Below are positions 28,322-36,960 of a stretch of 64,000 nucleotides of DNA, piece after piece. The stretch lies in NCBI GenBank assembly GCA_947494195.1, contig CANLUC010000005.1:156226-220225 (forward strand). The letters are read 5' to 3'. Origin of the DNA: an uncultured Nesterenkonia sp. GTDB taxonomy: Bacteria > Actinomycetota > Actinomycetes > Actinomycetales > Micrococcaceae. Below the pieces are notes generated by a model, which saw only the letters and a list, made by a program, of their open reading frames with translations, did no database searches and was not told the origin of the DNA. The translations under genes were made by a program, and so were the position numbers. How positions within the stretch are numbered: the first letter of the stretch is position 1; each line of letters begins with the position of its first letter.

Positions 28322-28747
28322 ATGGACCAGCGGCTGTCACTGGTAACCCTGGCAGTGCGGGACCTGCCGACCACCCGCGCCTTCTACATCGACGGCCTCG
28401 GATGGGAGCCCGCGGTGGAGGCGCCGGGAGTCCTGATGCTGCGCGCGGGCGAGCACCTGCTGCTCTCCTTCTGGGATCGCCGCGAATTCGAAGCCGAGGT
28501 GGGACCGATCGGCTCCGGCATCGCGCCGCTGACCCTGGCGCACAACGTGGGATCCGCGGGGGAGGTCGATCAGGTCCTAGATCAGGCGCGTGCCGCCGGC
28601 GCGGAGGAGGTTCTCCCCGCCGAGCACCGCGAGTGGGGCGGCTACACCGGGTACTTCGCGGATCCCGATGGATTCCGCTGGGAGATCGCGTGGGCTCCGG
28701 GTGAGGTCAACGAGATCGTGCTGCCTCCGGCTCCCCAGGCGAGCTGA
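28322..28747 (+). CDS. VOC superfamily (glyoxalase-like) protein
   Basis: A 141-residue vicinal oxygen chelate fold protein with two beta-alpha-beta-beta-beta modules: Leu-Val-Thr-Leu-Ala-Val-Arg-Asp-Leu-Pro-Thr-Thr-Arg-Ala-Phe-Tyr at the N-terminus and Gly-Tyr-Thr-Gly-Tyr-Phe-Ala-Asp-Pro-Asp-Gly-Phe-Arg-Trp-Glu at the C-terminus. The Glu of the final strand could be a metal ligand. Substrate cannot be told; glyoxalase, dioxygenase and resistance proteins share the fold. ATG at 28322 follows GGAGGAG. Flanked on both sides by related palindromes. Confidence 0.9.
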   Translation: MDQRLSLVTLAVRDLPTTRAFYIDGLGWEPAVEAPGVLMLRAGEHLLLSFWDRREFEAEVGPIGSGIAPLTLAHNVGSAGEVDQVLDQARAAGAEEVLPAEHREWGGYTGYFADPDGFRWEIAWAPGEVNEIVLPPAPQAS

Positions 28748-28826
28748 CTGGGCCGCCCCCGAGGGCGCACTCCGCCATCTCGTGGTCCCGTCTCGCCCTC
28801 CCGCCTCTCTCCCTGGCCCCGTCTCC

Positions 28827-28899
28827 CATCCGTGGGGCGCGAACGGGCGGAATAACTCGGCGAGGCGCCCGCAGAGCGCCCGTTTTCGCCCCAGGGATG
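28827..28899. repeat. Palindromic element B, between VOC gene and cysteine desulfurase gene
   Basis: Two 23-base arms (28827-28849 and 28877-28899; 20 of 23 paired) flank a 27-base loop. The arms contain TGGGGCG and end GGGCG. It sits between convergent genes and could terminate both. Same layout as element A upstream of the VOC gene. The rest of the 220-base gap shows no gene. Confidence 0.65.
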
Positions 28900-28967
28900 T
28901 AGGAACAGGGATGCTGGGCCTGGGAAGCGGGACCCGGGACGCAGGAACCGGGAGAGCGGAGCTCGGG

Positions 28968-30194
28968 TCAGCGTCGTCCGGCGGCCATTCCCGCGGTGCG
29001 CGCCTGAGCGATGACCGCCGGCAGCGCCTCGGCGAGCGCCTCAACCTCGCGCTGAGTGGTGGTCCAGCCCAGGGTGAAGCGCTGCGCGCCACGGGCCTGC
29101 TCCTCGCTCAGCCCCATCGCCAGCAGCACATGCGAAGGACGCGGCACCCCCGCCGTGCAGGCGGAGCCAGTGGCGGTGTCGAATCCCGCCATATCCAGCA
29201 TGAACAGCAGCGAATCGCCCTCCGCGGCATCCACGGTGATGTGCAGGTTGTTCGGCAGCCGCAGCTCCGGGTGCGTCCTGGGGTCCGGGCCGCGCAGGGT
29301 CACACCGTCGAGTCCGACGACGGCGGCCAGCAGCTGATCTCGCAGCTGCGCCAGACGCTGGGACTCCTCCAGCTGAGAAGCTACAAGCTCCTCGGCCACG
29401 GCGGCGAAGGCGCAGATTCCGGCCACGTCCAGGGTTCCCGAGCGGATATCGCGCTCCTGTCCGCCACCGTGCAGCACGGGCGTCAGCAACACATCGCGGC
29501 GCACCAGCAGCGCACCGACTCCCACTGGGGCACCGATCTTATGACCGCTGATCGCCATGGTCGCGGCTCCCGACTCGCGGAAGCTCATCGGCGCGGCACC
29601 GGCAGGCACAGATCCGAGGGCCTGGACCGCATCGGTGTGCAGGGGCACGTCGAAACGGGCGCAGAGCTCCCCGATCTGGGCCACCGGCTGGACGGCACCG
29701 GTCTCATTGTTGGCCCACATCACGGTCACCAGCGCCACCCGGGGTGCAGACTCAGCGAGCATCGCCTCCAGCTGGACCAGGTCCACGATCCCCTCGGCGT
29801 CCACCGGGATGATCCCCAGCTCGGCCTCCTCGTGGGCTTCCAGCCACTCCGCAGTCTCGAGCACGGCATGGTGCTCGATCCCCGGCAGCAGCACCCGCGT
29901 CCGGGCCGGGTCCTGCCCGCGGCGCTGCCAGTAGAGGCCCTTGACCGCCAGGTTGTCCGCCTCGGTGCCGCCGGAGGTGAAGATCACCTCGGAGGCGTGG
30001 GCGCCGACCGCGCGTGCCAGCTGCTCGCGGGCCGAGTCGACCGCGAGCCGCGCACGCCGCCCGGATCCGTGCAGCGAGGAGGGGTTGGAGAGCGCCGGCA
30101 TGACTTCGGTGAGCACGCGCATCGCGGTGGGCTTCACCGGGGTGGTGGCCGCGTGGTCGAAATAGGAGCTCAGGGCATGGTCTGCAGATGACAT
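28968..30194 (-). CDS. Cysteine desulfurase (IscS/NifS family)
   Basis: About 408 residues, class V PLP-dependent aminotransferase fold. The PLP lysine is in Ser-Gly-His-Lys-Ile-Gly-Ala-Pro (about residue 215) and the persulfide-forming cysteine in Thr-Gly-Ser-Ala-Cys-Thr-Ala-Gly (about 343). The N-terminal Tyr-Phe-Asp-His-Ala-Ala-Thr-Thr-Pro is typical. It probably supplies sulfur to MnmA encoded nearby. Start ATG at 30194 is preferred to the in-frame GTG at 30203 because a TAGAAT box (minus strand, 30205-30210) abuts that GTG and would place transcription start just before the ATG. Divergent from the J-domain gene with 43 bases between. Confidence 0.93.
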   Translation of the reverse strand: MSSADHALSSYFDHAATTPVKPTAMRVLTEVMPALSNPSSLHGSGRRARLAVDSAREQLARAVGAHASEVIFTSGGTEADNLAVKGLYWQRRGQDPARTRVLLPGIEHHAVLETAEWLEAHEEAELGIIPVDAEGIVDLVQLEAMLAESAPRVALVTVMWANNETGAVQPVAQIGELCARFDVPLHTDAVQALGSVPAGAAPMSFRESGAATMAISGHKIGAPVGVGALLVRRDVLLTPVLHGGGQERDIRSGTLDVAGICAFAAVAEELVASQLEESQRLAQLRDQLLAAVVGLDGVTLRGPDPRTHPELRLPNNLHITVDAAEGDSLLFMLDMAGFDTATGSACTAGVPRPSHVLLAMGLSEEQARGAQRFTLGWTTTQREVEALAEALPAVIAQARTAGMAAGRR

Positions 30195-30237
30195 CGTGTC
30201 CACGATTCTACGCTTTTGGGGATATCGTGAATCCTCG

Positions 30238-31293
30238 ATGAGCAGTCACCCCACAGATCTCTACAGCGTCCTGGGCATCGGCCCCGACGCCGACGCGCAG
30301 GACGTTCGCGCGGCCTACCGCAAGCAGGCGCGACGTGCCCACCCGGATGCAGGCGGCACTGCCGAGAGGTTCCACGAGGTGCAGTCCGCCTGGGAGGTGC
30401 TCGGCGACACGGAGGCCCGCGCGGCCTATGACCGCGCACTGCGCCGCCCCGCGCGTGGAGCCGACTCCGCCGACGACGACGCAGACCAGGCCGAGGACGC
30501 ACCCCACTACGGGCGCGGCTCCAGCTTCGGAGGCTTCAGGACCACTGCGTCGGGAAGCACCTCCCCCACGCGGACCGGCTCCGAGTCCGCACGCACTCCA
30601 TCGGGTGCGGCGCACCTCGCGCCGGTCTACATCCCTGATCTTTCGAGTCCCGAGCCGCTCTCGCTGCCGTTGACCAGCCAGCGCACCCACGGCGGCTTCG
30701 GCTCAGCTGGTCTCTTCGGGGGTGGCCGCGCGCTGCGCCGGGCCCAGCAGACCGCGGAGCTGCTGGAGAAGCACGTGCTCTCCGACCTGCCCACAGCACG
30801 GCTGTTCAACACGGTGGCGCTGCAGCCCTCCGGGCGCGATCGCCGGGGCCAGGCTCGGGCCCCGAAGGGACGAGCGGCGGAGCACGTGCTGGTCTGCGGC
30901 GACACGCTCGTCGTCGTCTCCTCGCTGGAGGTCCATGCCGCCACCGCCTCCTTCGACGGACGCTCCCTGCACGCGGCCGGCCGTTCGCTCCCCCTGCCGG
31001 ACCTCACCGGGCAGTCCCGCGCGCTGCGCACCCTCCTGGAGGCGGCGATGCGCGAGACCGGTCGCGAGACCAGTCTGAACCTGGGCCAGCAGGTCGTGCT
31101 GTACGCCCCGGACCGCAGCATGCAGAGTCCGGTGGTGGAGGCCCGCGGCACGCCCTCCGACGGCGTGCGCACCCCGCTGGCTCCGGCACGCGCCTTCCGC
31201 AGCATCCGGGAGCAGCTCGCCGCCTCCGCGCAGGCCAACGTGATCGACCGGCACCTGCTCGCCGCGCTGCGCGCTCAGCTCCAGCACCCATAG
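30238..31293 (+). CDS. J-domain (DnaJ-like) protein with long C-terminal region
   Basis: 351 residues. An N-terminal J domain (about 6-65) with the diagnostic His-Pro-Asp at 35-37 (Ala-His-Pro-Asp-Ala-Gly-Gly) should stimulate a DnaK partner. The rest lacks the Gly/Phe, zinc-finger and C-terminal domains of true DnaJ; it has a Ser/Thr-rich linker and a mixed domain (about 150-351) with Val-Leu-Val-Cys-Gly-Asp-Thr-Leu-Val-Val-Val. A TATCGT box ends nine bases before the ATG. The product is a specialised J-protein of unknown client. Confidence 0.85.
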   Translation: MSSHPTDLYSVLGIGPDADAQDVRAAYRKQARRAHPDAGGTAERFHEVQSAWEVLGDTEARAAYDRALRRPARGADSADDDADQAEDAPHYGRGSSFGGFRTTASGSTSPTRTGSESARTPSGAAHLAPVYIPDLSSPEPLSLPLTSQRTHGGFGSAGLFGGGRALRRAQQTAELLEKHVLSDLPTARLFNTVALQPSGRDRRGQARAPKGRAAEHVLVCGDTLVVVSSLEVHAATASFDGRSLHAAGRSLPLPDLTGQSRALRTLLEAAMRETGRETSLNLGQQVVLYAPDRSMQSPVVEARGTPSDGVRTPLAPARAFRSIREQLAASAQANVIDRHLLAALRAQLQHP

Positions 31294-31347
31294 GGCTGAG
31301 CAGCGACCCCGGCAGGGACGAGGACTCCCGACGGTAGGATGACCGGC

Positions 31348-31821
31348 GTGAAGACTCCGATTCGTCTGCTGGTCGACCAGCCTGAGATCCCCGGCAACAC
31401 CGGCAACCTGATCCGGCTGGCGGCGGTCACCGGGGTCGAGCTGCACCTCGCGGAGCCGCTGGGCTTCGACTTCGCCGACGCGAAGCTGCGCCGCGCCGGC
31501 CTGGATTACCACGACCTCGCCGTGCTGACGGTGCACCCGGACCTGGAGGCCGCCTACGCCGCCCTCTCCCCTGAGCGCATCTTCGCCTTCACCGGGGATG
31601 GGTCGGTCTCGCACACCTCCATCAGCTACCGGGCGGGCGATGTGCTGCTCTTTGGACGGGAGTCGACCGGGCTGGATGACACGGTGAAGTCAGACCCACG
31701 CATCACCGAACGAGTGCGGATCCCCATGCTGGCCTCCCGCCGCTCGCTGAATCTGGCGAATTCGGTGTCCATCGCCGTCTACGAGGCCTGGCGGCAGGAC
31801 GGATTCGCCGGCTCCGTCTGA
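31348..31821 (+). CDS. trmL: tRNA (cytidine/uridine-34 2'-O-)-methyltransferase, TrmL-type SPOUT enzyme
   Basis: 157 residues, the short single-domain SPOUT methyltransferase that methylates the ribose at the wobble base. Motifs: Pro-Gly-Asn-Thr-Gly-Asn-Leu-Ile-Arg near residue 16, Leu-Phe-Gly-Arg-Glu-Ser-Thr-Gly-Leu (about 102) and the knot segment Ile-Pro-Met-X6-Ser-Leu-Asn-Leu-Ala-Asn-Ser-Val-Ser near 130. The GTG at 31348 is chosen because TAGGAT (31335-31340) ends seven bases before it; the ATG at 31339 lies inside this box. Start choice is inference. Confidence 0.92.
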   Translation: MKTPIRLLVDQPEIPGNTGNLIRLAAVTGVELHLAEPLGFDFADAKLRRAGLDYHDLAVLTVHPDLEAAYAALSPERIFAFTGDGSVSHTSISYRAGDVLLFGRESTGLDDTVKSDPRITERVRIPMLASRRSLNLANSVSIAVYEAWRQDGFAGSV

Positions 31822-31879
31822 GCTCCGTGCGGGTGTTGGTGGCGCTGGGAGCAGCTGAGCATCGCTAAACTCAGCAATC

Positions 31880-33544
31880 ATGGACACCGCCTCTGACCGC
31901 CCCGCATCGGACCGCCCCGAGGACCGTCCTGACGGTGCCGCGCCGGCCTCGGATCACACCGAAGACGAGCACTCCGAATACGTCGATTCCGAGGGTGAGA
32001 CGTACCCGGAGGACCTGCCCGAAGATGAGACCCACGAGCAGCTCAGCGATCCCACGCTCAGTGAGCTGCTCGCCGGTTCTGCGCGCGGAGACCAGCCCTC
32101 CTTCGCCACCTTCTATGAGGCGACCTCCGACGTCGTCTATGGTCTCGCACTGCTCATGCACGCCGACGCCGAGGGCGCCCAGGACTCGACCCTCGCCGTG
32201 TATCACCAGCTGTGGGACCAGGCGGAGGAGCGCGCCCAGGATCTGCGCCTGCAGTCGCAGGCCTCGGAGCTGCTCACCGATGAGCACGCCGCCGAGGAGG
32301 TGGATCCTGAGAACGCCTACCGGCCCACGGAGTACGAGCTCGTGCTGGAGTGGCTCATTCCGCTGGCGCACCAGATCATGGTGGAGCGCTTTCGCGAGGG
32401 TGTGGCCACCCCGATCACGCTCTCCGCAGTGCCCCCCGAGCAGGGTGGAGGGGTCGCGGGCCTGCCCGAGGAGATCATCGAGGACATCGACTCGCTCTCG
32501 GACTCGCAGACCCAGGCCCTCGCGCTGAGCTACCTGGCCGGTGGAACCCACCAGCAGGTCGCCGAGGCTGTCGGTGCGGCGGTCCCCGCCGTGAAGTCCC
32601 GGCTGCGCGACGGCATGACACGCATGCACGCCCAGCGCACGACGCGGGAATCGGAGCTGGATCCGATCCTCCGCGCCGCGGTGACCAAGCGCGACGTGGA
32701 ACGCTCCGGGGCGGTGAACCGCAACTTCACCGAAGACATCAGCTCCGACGTCGAGCACGGACTGCTCGTGGAGCTCGCCGAGATCCACGCACTGGACGCG
32801 ATCGACACCCGCGAACGTGCGCTGCTCGATGAGGCGGCGCTGACCGCTGATGAGGCGACCTCACGCGCCTGGGACACCCGGGTGCTGGCCGCGCGCCGCA
32901 CGCTGGCCGAGATCTTCACCGCGCATCCGGTGGTGCCGCCCAGTCACCTGCTCGATGAGGTGCTGCACAACCTCTCCGACCAGGAGGTCGGGATGGGGAT
33001 GGTGGAATCGATCTCCAGCCATACCGAAGAGGCCCCGAAGCGGGAGCCGCTGATGAAGCGGTGGATGATCCTGGCGGGCCTCGCCGTCGTCGTGCTGGCC
33101 GCGGTGCTGATGATCTGGGGTTTCACCGCAGGTCAGGATATTCAGGCCACCGCGGACGGGGATCCTGAGGCTCGCGTCACCGAGGGCATCGAACTCTCCC
33201 AGGGCGGCACCGCCCGAGCCGTGATGTCCTCCGCCGAGGACGTCGGCTACGTGGACTTCTCCGAGGTCGGCGAGCTCGAGGGCGAGGACACCTACCAGCT
33301 GTGGCTCATGCCTCATGAGACCGGGCAGCCCAGCTCGCTGGGCAACTTCACGGCCGAGGAGCTGGAGGAGGAGGTCGTCACCGTGGACGGCATCTCTTCG
33401 CATCGGGCCCTGCAGATCACCGTGGAGGACATCCGCGGGGTGGAGCGACCCATGGGCGAGACCGTGGCCGAGGTCCAGCTCCGCGAAAGGATCACCGACG
33501 GCCCCCAGTACGGCGGGTCACCGGAGGACGAGGAACAGAACTGA
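31880..33544 (+). CDS. Fusion of ECF sigma-like and RskA-like anti-sigma domains, membrane protein
   Basis: 554 residues. An acidic disordered N-terminus (1-65) leads into a region resembling ECF sigma region 2 (about 70-117: Gly-Asp-Gln-Pro-Ser-Phe-Ala-Thr-Phe-Tyr, Val-Tyr-Gly-Leu, Val-Tyr-His-Gln-Leu-Trp) and sigma region 4 (about 203-253: Leu-Ser-Asp-Ser-Gln-Thr-Gln-Ala-Leu-Ala-Leu-Ser-Tyr, His-Gln-Gln-Val-Ala, Val-Lys-Ser-Arg-Leu-Arg-Asp-Gly). Next come an anti-sigma-like helical region without the zinc-binding cysteines, one membrane helix (about 393-415), and an outer RskA C-terminal domain (about 430-547: Thr-Tyr-Gln-Leu-Trp-Leu-Met-Pro). SigK/RskA-type pairs are normally two genes. 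The sigma part is degenerate and may no longer bind promoters. TAAACT ends eight bases before the ATG. Confidence 0.8.
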   Translation: MDTASDRPASDRPEDRPDGAAPASDHTEDEHSEYVDSEGETYPEDLPEDETHEQLSDPTLSELLAGSARGDQPSFATFYEATSDVVYGLALLMHADAEGAQDSTLAVYHQLWDQAEERAQDLRLQSQASELLTDEHAAEEVDPENAYRPTEYELVLEWLIPLAHQIMVERFREGVATPITLSAVPPEQGGGVAGLPEEIIEDIDSLSDSQTQALALSYLAGGTHQQVAEAVGAAVPAVKSRLRDGMTRMHAQRTTRESELDPILRAAVTKRDVERSGAVNRNFTEDISSDVEHGLLVELAEIHALDAIDTRERALLDEAALTADEATSRAWDTRVLAARRTLAEIFTAHPVVPPSHLLDEVLHNLSDQEVGMGMVESISSHTEEAPKREPLMKRWMILAGLAVVVLAAVLMIWGFTAGQDIQATADGDPEARVTEGIELSQGGTARAVMSSAEDVGYVDFSEVGELEGEDTYQLWLMPHETGQPSSLGNFTAEELEEEVVTVDGISSHRALQITVEDIRGVERPMGETVAEVQLRERITDGPQYGGSPEDEEQN

Positions 33545-33587
33545 GCAGTGGCTGCTGACCAGCAGCGAACCTAGGGCGGGAGACCTG

Positions 33588-34061
33588 ATGGACACCGATT
33601 TCACCACCTGTGACCTCTACGACGCGGATGAGTCGCTGCAGTCGCTGTCATTGCAGCTGCTCAATCTCGGCGGGAAGCCGCGCTTCACCGGCCGGGTGCG
33701 CACCATCAGCTGCTTCCGTGACAACGGCCTGGTCAAGGAGCTGCTGAACTCCCCCGGCGAGGGGTCGGTGCTGGTGGTCGACGGCGCCGGATCGGTCGAT
33801 TCCGCGCTGATGGGAGACCTGATGGCCGCCTCCGCGATCGAGAACGGCTGGTCCGGGGTGGTCATCCACGGCGCCATCCGCGACCGCGTCGACCTTGCGA
33901 AGATGGACCTCGGCGTGCGCGCCCTGGGGTCCAACCCCCGCAAATCCGTCAAGGACGGTCTGGGGCAGATCGACGTGCCGCTGCAGTTCGGCGGGGTCAC
34001 CTTCGTCCCGGGAGGCACGCTGTGGTCCGATGAGGACGGGGTGCTGGTCACCCCTGCCTGA
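33588..34061 (+). CDS. rraA: RraA family protein (ribonuclease E inhibitor-like / HMG aldolase fold)
   Basis: A 157-residue protein with the RraA fold: Thr-Cys-Asp-Leu-Tyr-Asp-Ala, Gly-Glu-Gly-Ser-Val-Leu-Val-Val-Asp-Gly-Ala-Gly-Ser, Ala-Leu-Met-Gly-Asp, and Gly-Ala-Ile-Arg-Asp. Members either modulate RNase E or act as 4-hydroxy-4-methyl-2-oxoglutarate or oxaloacetate aldolases; the Gly-X-X-X-Arg-Asp region present here fits both. ATG at 33588 with GGGAG upstream is chosen; the open frame extends far upstream in another reading of the sigma gene. Convergent with the PIG-L gene. Confidence 0.88.
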   Translation: MDTDFTTCDLYDADESLQSLSLQLLNLGGKPRFTGRVRTISCFRDNGLVKELLNSPGEGSVLVVDGAGSVDSALMGDLMAASAIENGWSGVVIHGAIRDRVDLAKMDLGVRALGSNPRKSVKDGLGQIDVPLQFGGVTFVPGGTLWSDEDGVLVTPA

Positions 34062-34102
34062 GACGGCCGAAGAGACGAGCCAGCCGCCAGCGGAGACGGT
34101 CT

Positions 34103-34140
34103 GGACACGGTCGACGGATCAGAATCCGCTGATCGTGTCC
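34103..34140. terminator. Hairpin between convergent rraA and PIG-L genes
   Basis: Arms 34103-34119 and 34124-34140 pair at 14 of 17 positions around a 4-base loop (GGACACG outer stem, CGGAT inner stem). It overlaps the last codons of the minus-strand gene and should act as a bidirectional terminator. Confidence 0.55.
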
Positions 34141-34889
34141 GCAGCGTTGACGGTGACCCAGTGAAACTCCTCGGCGAACCCGTCCCCGGCATGGATCTCG
34201 CGCATCTGATCCAGCACGAATCCTTCCATGCGTTCGGCGTCCGGGTGCTGGCTGAAATGCTGGCGCAGCGCAGCCATCTTCACACTCTCGTGACCCGTGA
34301 CGTCCAGGCGCAGGTTCACCTGGGGCTGTGGGGCCGTGGTCAGCAGCAGGTGGCGGATCTTGAACGCCTCCAGGCCTTCAGCCTGAAGCTCCGGGTAGGC
34401 GAAGGGGTTCTCCACGTACGGGTACGCCGCGCGGACCACAGCCTCTCCGCAGGCCATGTGGTCCGGGTGGGACTTCTGCAGCCTGTCCCAGGCCCGCTCC
34501 GGATGCGGGGCGATGACCACCTCGGGCCTGACCTGGCGCATCACGCGCACGATCTTGCCGACGAGCTGATCAGTCGGCTTCACGAATCCGTCGCGCTCAT
34601 CGAGCACGATCACATCGTGCACCCCGAGCAGCGCCGAGGCCTCACGCTGTTCGATCTCGCGCAGCCGGGCCATCTCGGCGGAGTCGCGTCCCAGCTCGAA
34701 GCCTCCAGCGTCCCCTGAGGTGAGCAGACACACCGTGACGTCGACGCCGGAGGCGGTGAGCGCGGCGATCGTGCCCGCCGCCCCGAAATCGATGTCATCG
34801 GGGTGGGCGCCGAAGGCCAGCACCCGGGTGATCCCGTGCTGCCCGACGAGCTGATCGGGGGTCTTCAGGGCCGACTCAGATGGTGCCAA
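34119..34889 (-). CDS. PIG-L family deacetylase
   Basis: 256 residues, a zinc-dependent LmbE-like N-acetylglucosaminyl deacetylase fold. The metal motif Ala-His-Pro-Asp-Asp-Ile-Asp-Phe is at about residues 28-35 and the second His in Ser-His-Pro-Asp-His near 142. Mycobacterial relatives make mycothiol (MshB, Mca); this protein could be such an enzyme or act on another amide. It starts with TTG at 34889 behind a GAGGTGA site and overlaps the HtrA stop by 14 bases, so it is probably co-transcribed with it. Confidence 0.9.
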   Translation of the reverse strand: MAPSESALKTPDQLVGQHGITRVLAFGAHPDDIDFGAAGTIAALTASGVDVTVCLLTSGDAGGFELGRDSAEMARLREIEQREASALLGVHDVIVLDERDGFVKPTDQLVGKIVRVMRQVRPEVVIAPHPERAWDRLQKSHPDHMACGEAVVRAAYPYVENPFAYPELQAEGLEAFKIRHLLLTTAPQPQVNLRLDVTGHESVKMAALRQHFSQHPDAERMEGFVLDQMREIHAGDGFAEEFHWVTVNAADTISGF

Positions 34890-36672
34890 GGGTCACCTCG
34901 GTCTCATCCTGCTGACCGTCGCGCTGGTAGGTCACGGTGACCGACTCATCGGCCGCGTATTCGCGGATGGTGGCGGTGAGCGCGATGGAATCCTCGATCC
35001 GGCGATCATTGACCGCGGTGATGATGTCTCCCGCCTGGAGACCGGCCTGTTCTGCTGGTGACCCCTCCGGGACGTCGTCGATCAGGGCGCCCACGGTGAA
35101 GCCGGACATCGTGGGAGCTCCGGACTCGCTCTGCTCGGCCCCGGACTGGGAGCCCGCAGCCGCGACGGTCACGCCGAGGAGACCGTGCGAGACTTCGCCG
35201 TCCGCGATGATCTCATCGGCGACCCGCTTCGCGTAGTCGATGGGGACGGCGAAGCCGACGCCGATGGATCCCGCGTCGGTCTCGGCCGCACCGCCGGAGG
35301 AGGCGATCGCCACGTTGACGCCGATCACACGACCCTGATCGTCGACCAGGGCACCGCCTGAGTTTCCGCGGTTGATCGCGGCGTCGGTCTGAATGACGTT
35401 CAGGTGGATCGAGCCCTGGGTGGGTGAGCCCTCCATGTCGGGGAAGTAGAACTCGAAGCCCTCGCCCTCCGGAGTCTCCTCCGGGGCGTCGGGAGCGTCA
35501 GCCGCCTCATCCTCCACTGCGGAGGATGCCACCGAGATCGTCCGGTTCAGGGTCGAGACGATTCCGTCGGTGACGGTGCCCGTGAGACCCAGCGGGGAGC
35601 CGATGGCGATGGTCTGATTGCCCACGTTGAGGTCTGCGGAGGAACCGAGTTCCGCGGGCTGAATGCCCTCGATGTCTTCGAGCTGGACCACTGCCAGGTC
35701 GCTGAGCGGATCCGTGCCCACGACCTCTGCATTGGTGACCGAGCCATCGTCCATCCGCACCTGGATCTCAGGGTCGGCTGCCGCGCCGCCGAGAGTCACC
35801 ACGTGGGTGTTCGTCAGGACATGGCCCTGGTCATCGAGGATGATCCCGGAGCCGGAGCCGCCCTGCCCGCCCTCGCTGACCGCCAGCGTCACCACGGAGG
35901 GCGAGGCCTTGGCCGCAGCTGCGGTCACGACGGTGGCAGTCTCGGGATTGTTGATCTCCACTCCCCCCGCGGAGGAGGTGGTCACCCCATCGTCATCGAG
36001 CAGGGCCGCGGTGCCCGCTCCGACTCCCCCGCCCAAGAGACCCGCCAGGACGACGGCGAGCGCCAGTCCGCCGACGCCCACGGTGCGCTTGGCGCGTGGT
36101 GGCCGCTGTCCGGGAGGCGTCTGCGCGGCCCCCGGCGCCTGGCCGTAGGCGTAGGGGCTGAACCCCGCCTGCTGGCCGTGGGCGTTCTGCCCATACGGCT
36201 GCTGGCCATACTGATCCTGACCGTACTGGCCCTGCCCATAGGCCTGCTGGCCATAGGGCTGCTGACCATAGGGCTGCTGACCGTACTGATTCTGGCCGTA
36301 GGGCTGCTGGCCATACTGTTCCTGACCGTAGGACTGCTGACCGTAGAAAGGCTGACCCTGCTGGGTCGGCTCAGCCTGCGGCGGAGTCTGGTCGTAGGCC
36401 TGCGTCTGACCGTGCTCAGCGTCTCCGTGGTGCTGGGGCGTGGACGCGGCGGCGGGCCACCCTGCGGAGTACGTCTCCTGCGCGGCTTCCGGAGCGGGGG
36501 CCTGAGGGACGCTGTGCTCGCCGCCCTGGGCAGGATCCCGTGGTGCGGGGTCCTGCGGTGCGGGCTCCTGCGGTGCGGGCTGCTCGGACGAGACCGGGTC
36601 GATCCGCTGCGTGGCATCTTCAGCGGGATGGATCGGATCGCGATCCCCGGCGTGGTTCGGATCTGAGCTCAT
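34876..36672 (-). CDS. HtrA-like membrane serine protease with PDZ domain
   Basis: 598 residues. A long cytoplasmic N-terminus (about 1-180) rich in Gln/Pro with YGQQ-type repeats (encoded near 36160-36350) precedes a membrane helix (about 200-222), a trypsin-like domain with His near 288 (Thr-Asn-Thr-His-Val-Val), Asp near 324 (Ser-Asp-Leu-Ala-Val-Val) and Ser near 437 (Asn-Arg-Gly-Asn-Ser-Gly-Gly-Ala), and a C-terminal PDZ domain. Such proteases degrade damaged envelope proteins. ATG at 36672 has an AGGTAGG site; the 11 codons upstream are not conserved-looking. All catalytic residues are present. Confidence 0.94.
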   Translation of the reverse strand: MSSDPNHAGDRDPIHPAEDATQRIDPVSSEQPAPQEPAPQDPAPRDPAQGGEHSVPQAPAPEAAQETYSAGWPAAASTPQHHGDAEHGQTQAYDQTPPQAEPTQQGQPFYGQQSYGQEQYGQQPYGQNQYGQQPYGQQPYGQQAYGQGQYGQDQYGQQPYGQNAHGQQAGFSPYAYGQAPGAAQTPPGQRPPRAKRTVGVGGLALAVVLAGLLGGGVGAGTAALLDDDGVTTSSAGGVEINNPETATVVTAAAAKASPSVVTLAVSEGGQGGSGSGIILDDQGHVLTNTHVVTLGGAAADPEIQVRMDDGSVTNAEVVGTDPLSDLAVVQLEDIEGIQPAELGSSADLNVGNQTIAIGSPLGLTGTVTDGIVSTLNRTISVASSAVEDEAADAPDAPEETPEGEGFEFYFPDMEGSPTQGSIHLNVIQTDAAINRGNSGGALVDDQGRVIGVNVAIASSGGAAETDAGSIGVGFAVPIDYAKRVADEIIADGEVSHGLLGVTVAAAGSQSGAEQSESGAPTMSGFTVGALIDDVPEGSPAEQAGLQAGDIITAVNDRRIEDSIALTATIREYAADESVTVTYQRDGQQDETEVTLGTI

Positions 36673-36822
36673 GGTGAAACCTACCTTTACGGTCTTGCGT
36701 AGCAATAGAGCGGGAGTGTGATGCCAGCTCTCAACGATTGGCCTGCCTGCTATTGTCTGCGCTCATCCTGTACCAATGACGATAGCCTCCTGGACGTCTG
36801 CTGAACGATTCCAGTGGACGCA

Positions 36823-36848
36823 ATTGCGCCCCCGCATTGCGCCCCCGC
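36823..36848 (+). repeat. 13-bp perfect tandem duplication
   Basis: ATTGCGCCCCCGC occurs twice in direct succession (36823-36835, 36836-36848) in the divergent gap between htrA-like and coiled-coil genes. Confidence 0.7.
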
Positions 36849-36871
36849 GCGTGGCGTGCATCGGCCCCCAC

Positions 36872-36940
36872 GTCCTCGATCCACAGCGTCACCGGTCCTG
36901 GATCCACAGCCCCCCCGGTCCTCGATGGACGGTGTCAGGG
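36872..36940 (+). repeat. Three degenerate 23-bp tandem units
   Basis: Units 36872-36894, 36895-36917 and 36918-36940 all begin GTCCT(C/G)GAT; units 1 and 2 share 19 of 23 bases, units 1 and 3 share 16. Each of the first two holds GATCCACA, a near match to a DnaA-box core. They end 20 bases before the start of the next gene. Confidence 0.6.
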
Positions 36941-36960
36941 GGCACTTATACACTCGGTCC

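Noticed and set aside
36160..36350. Possible CRISPR-like or tandem DNA repeat
   Set aside because: It is coding repeat DNA for the Tyr-Gly-Gln region of the HtrA-like protein, in frame, without spacers.
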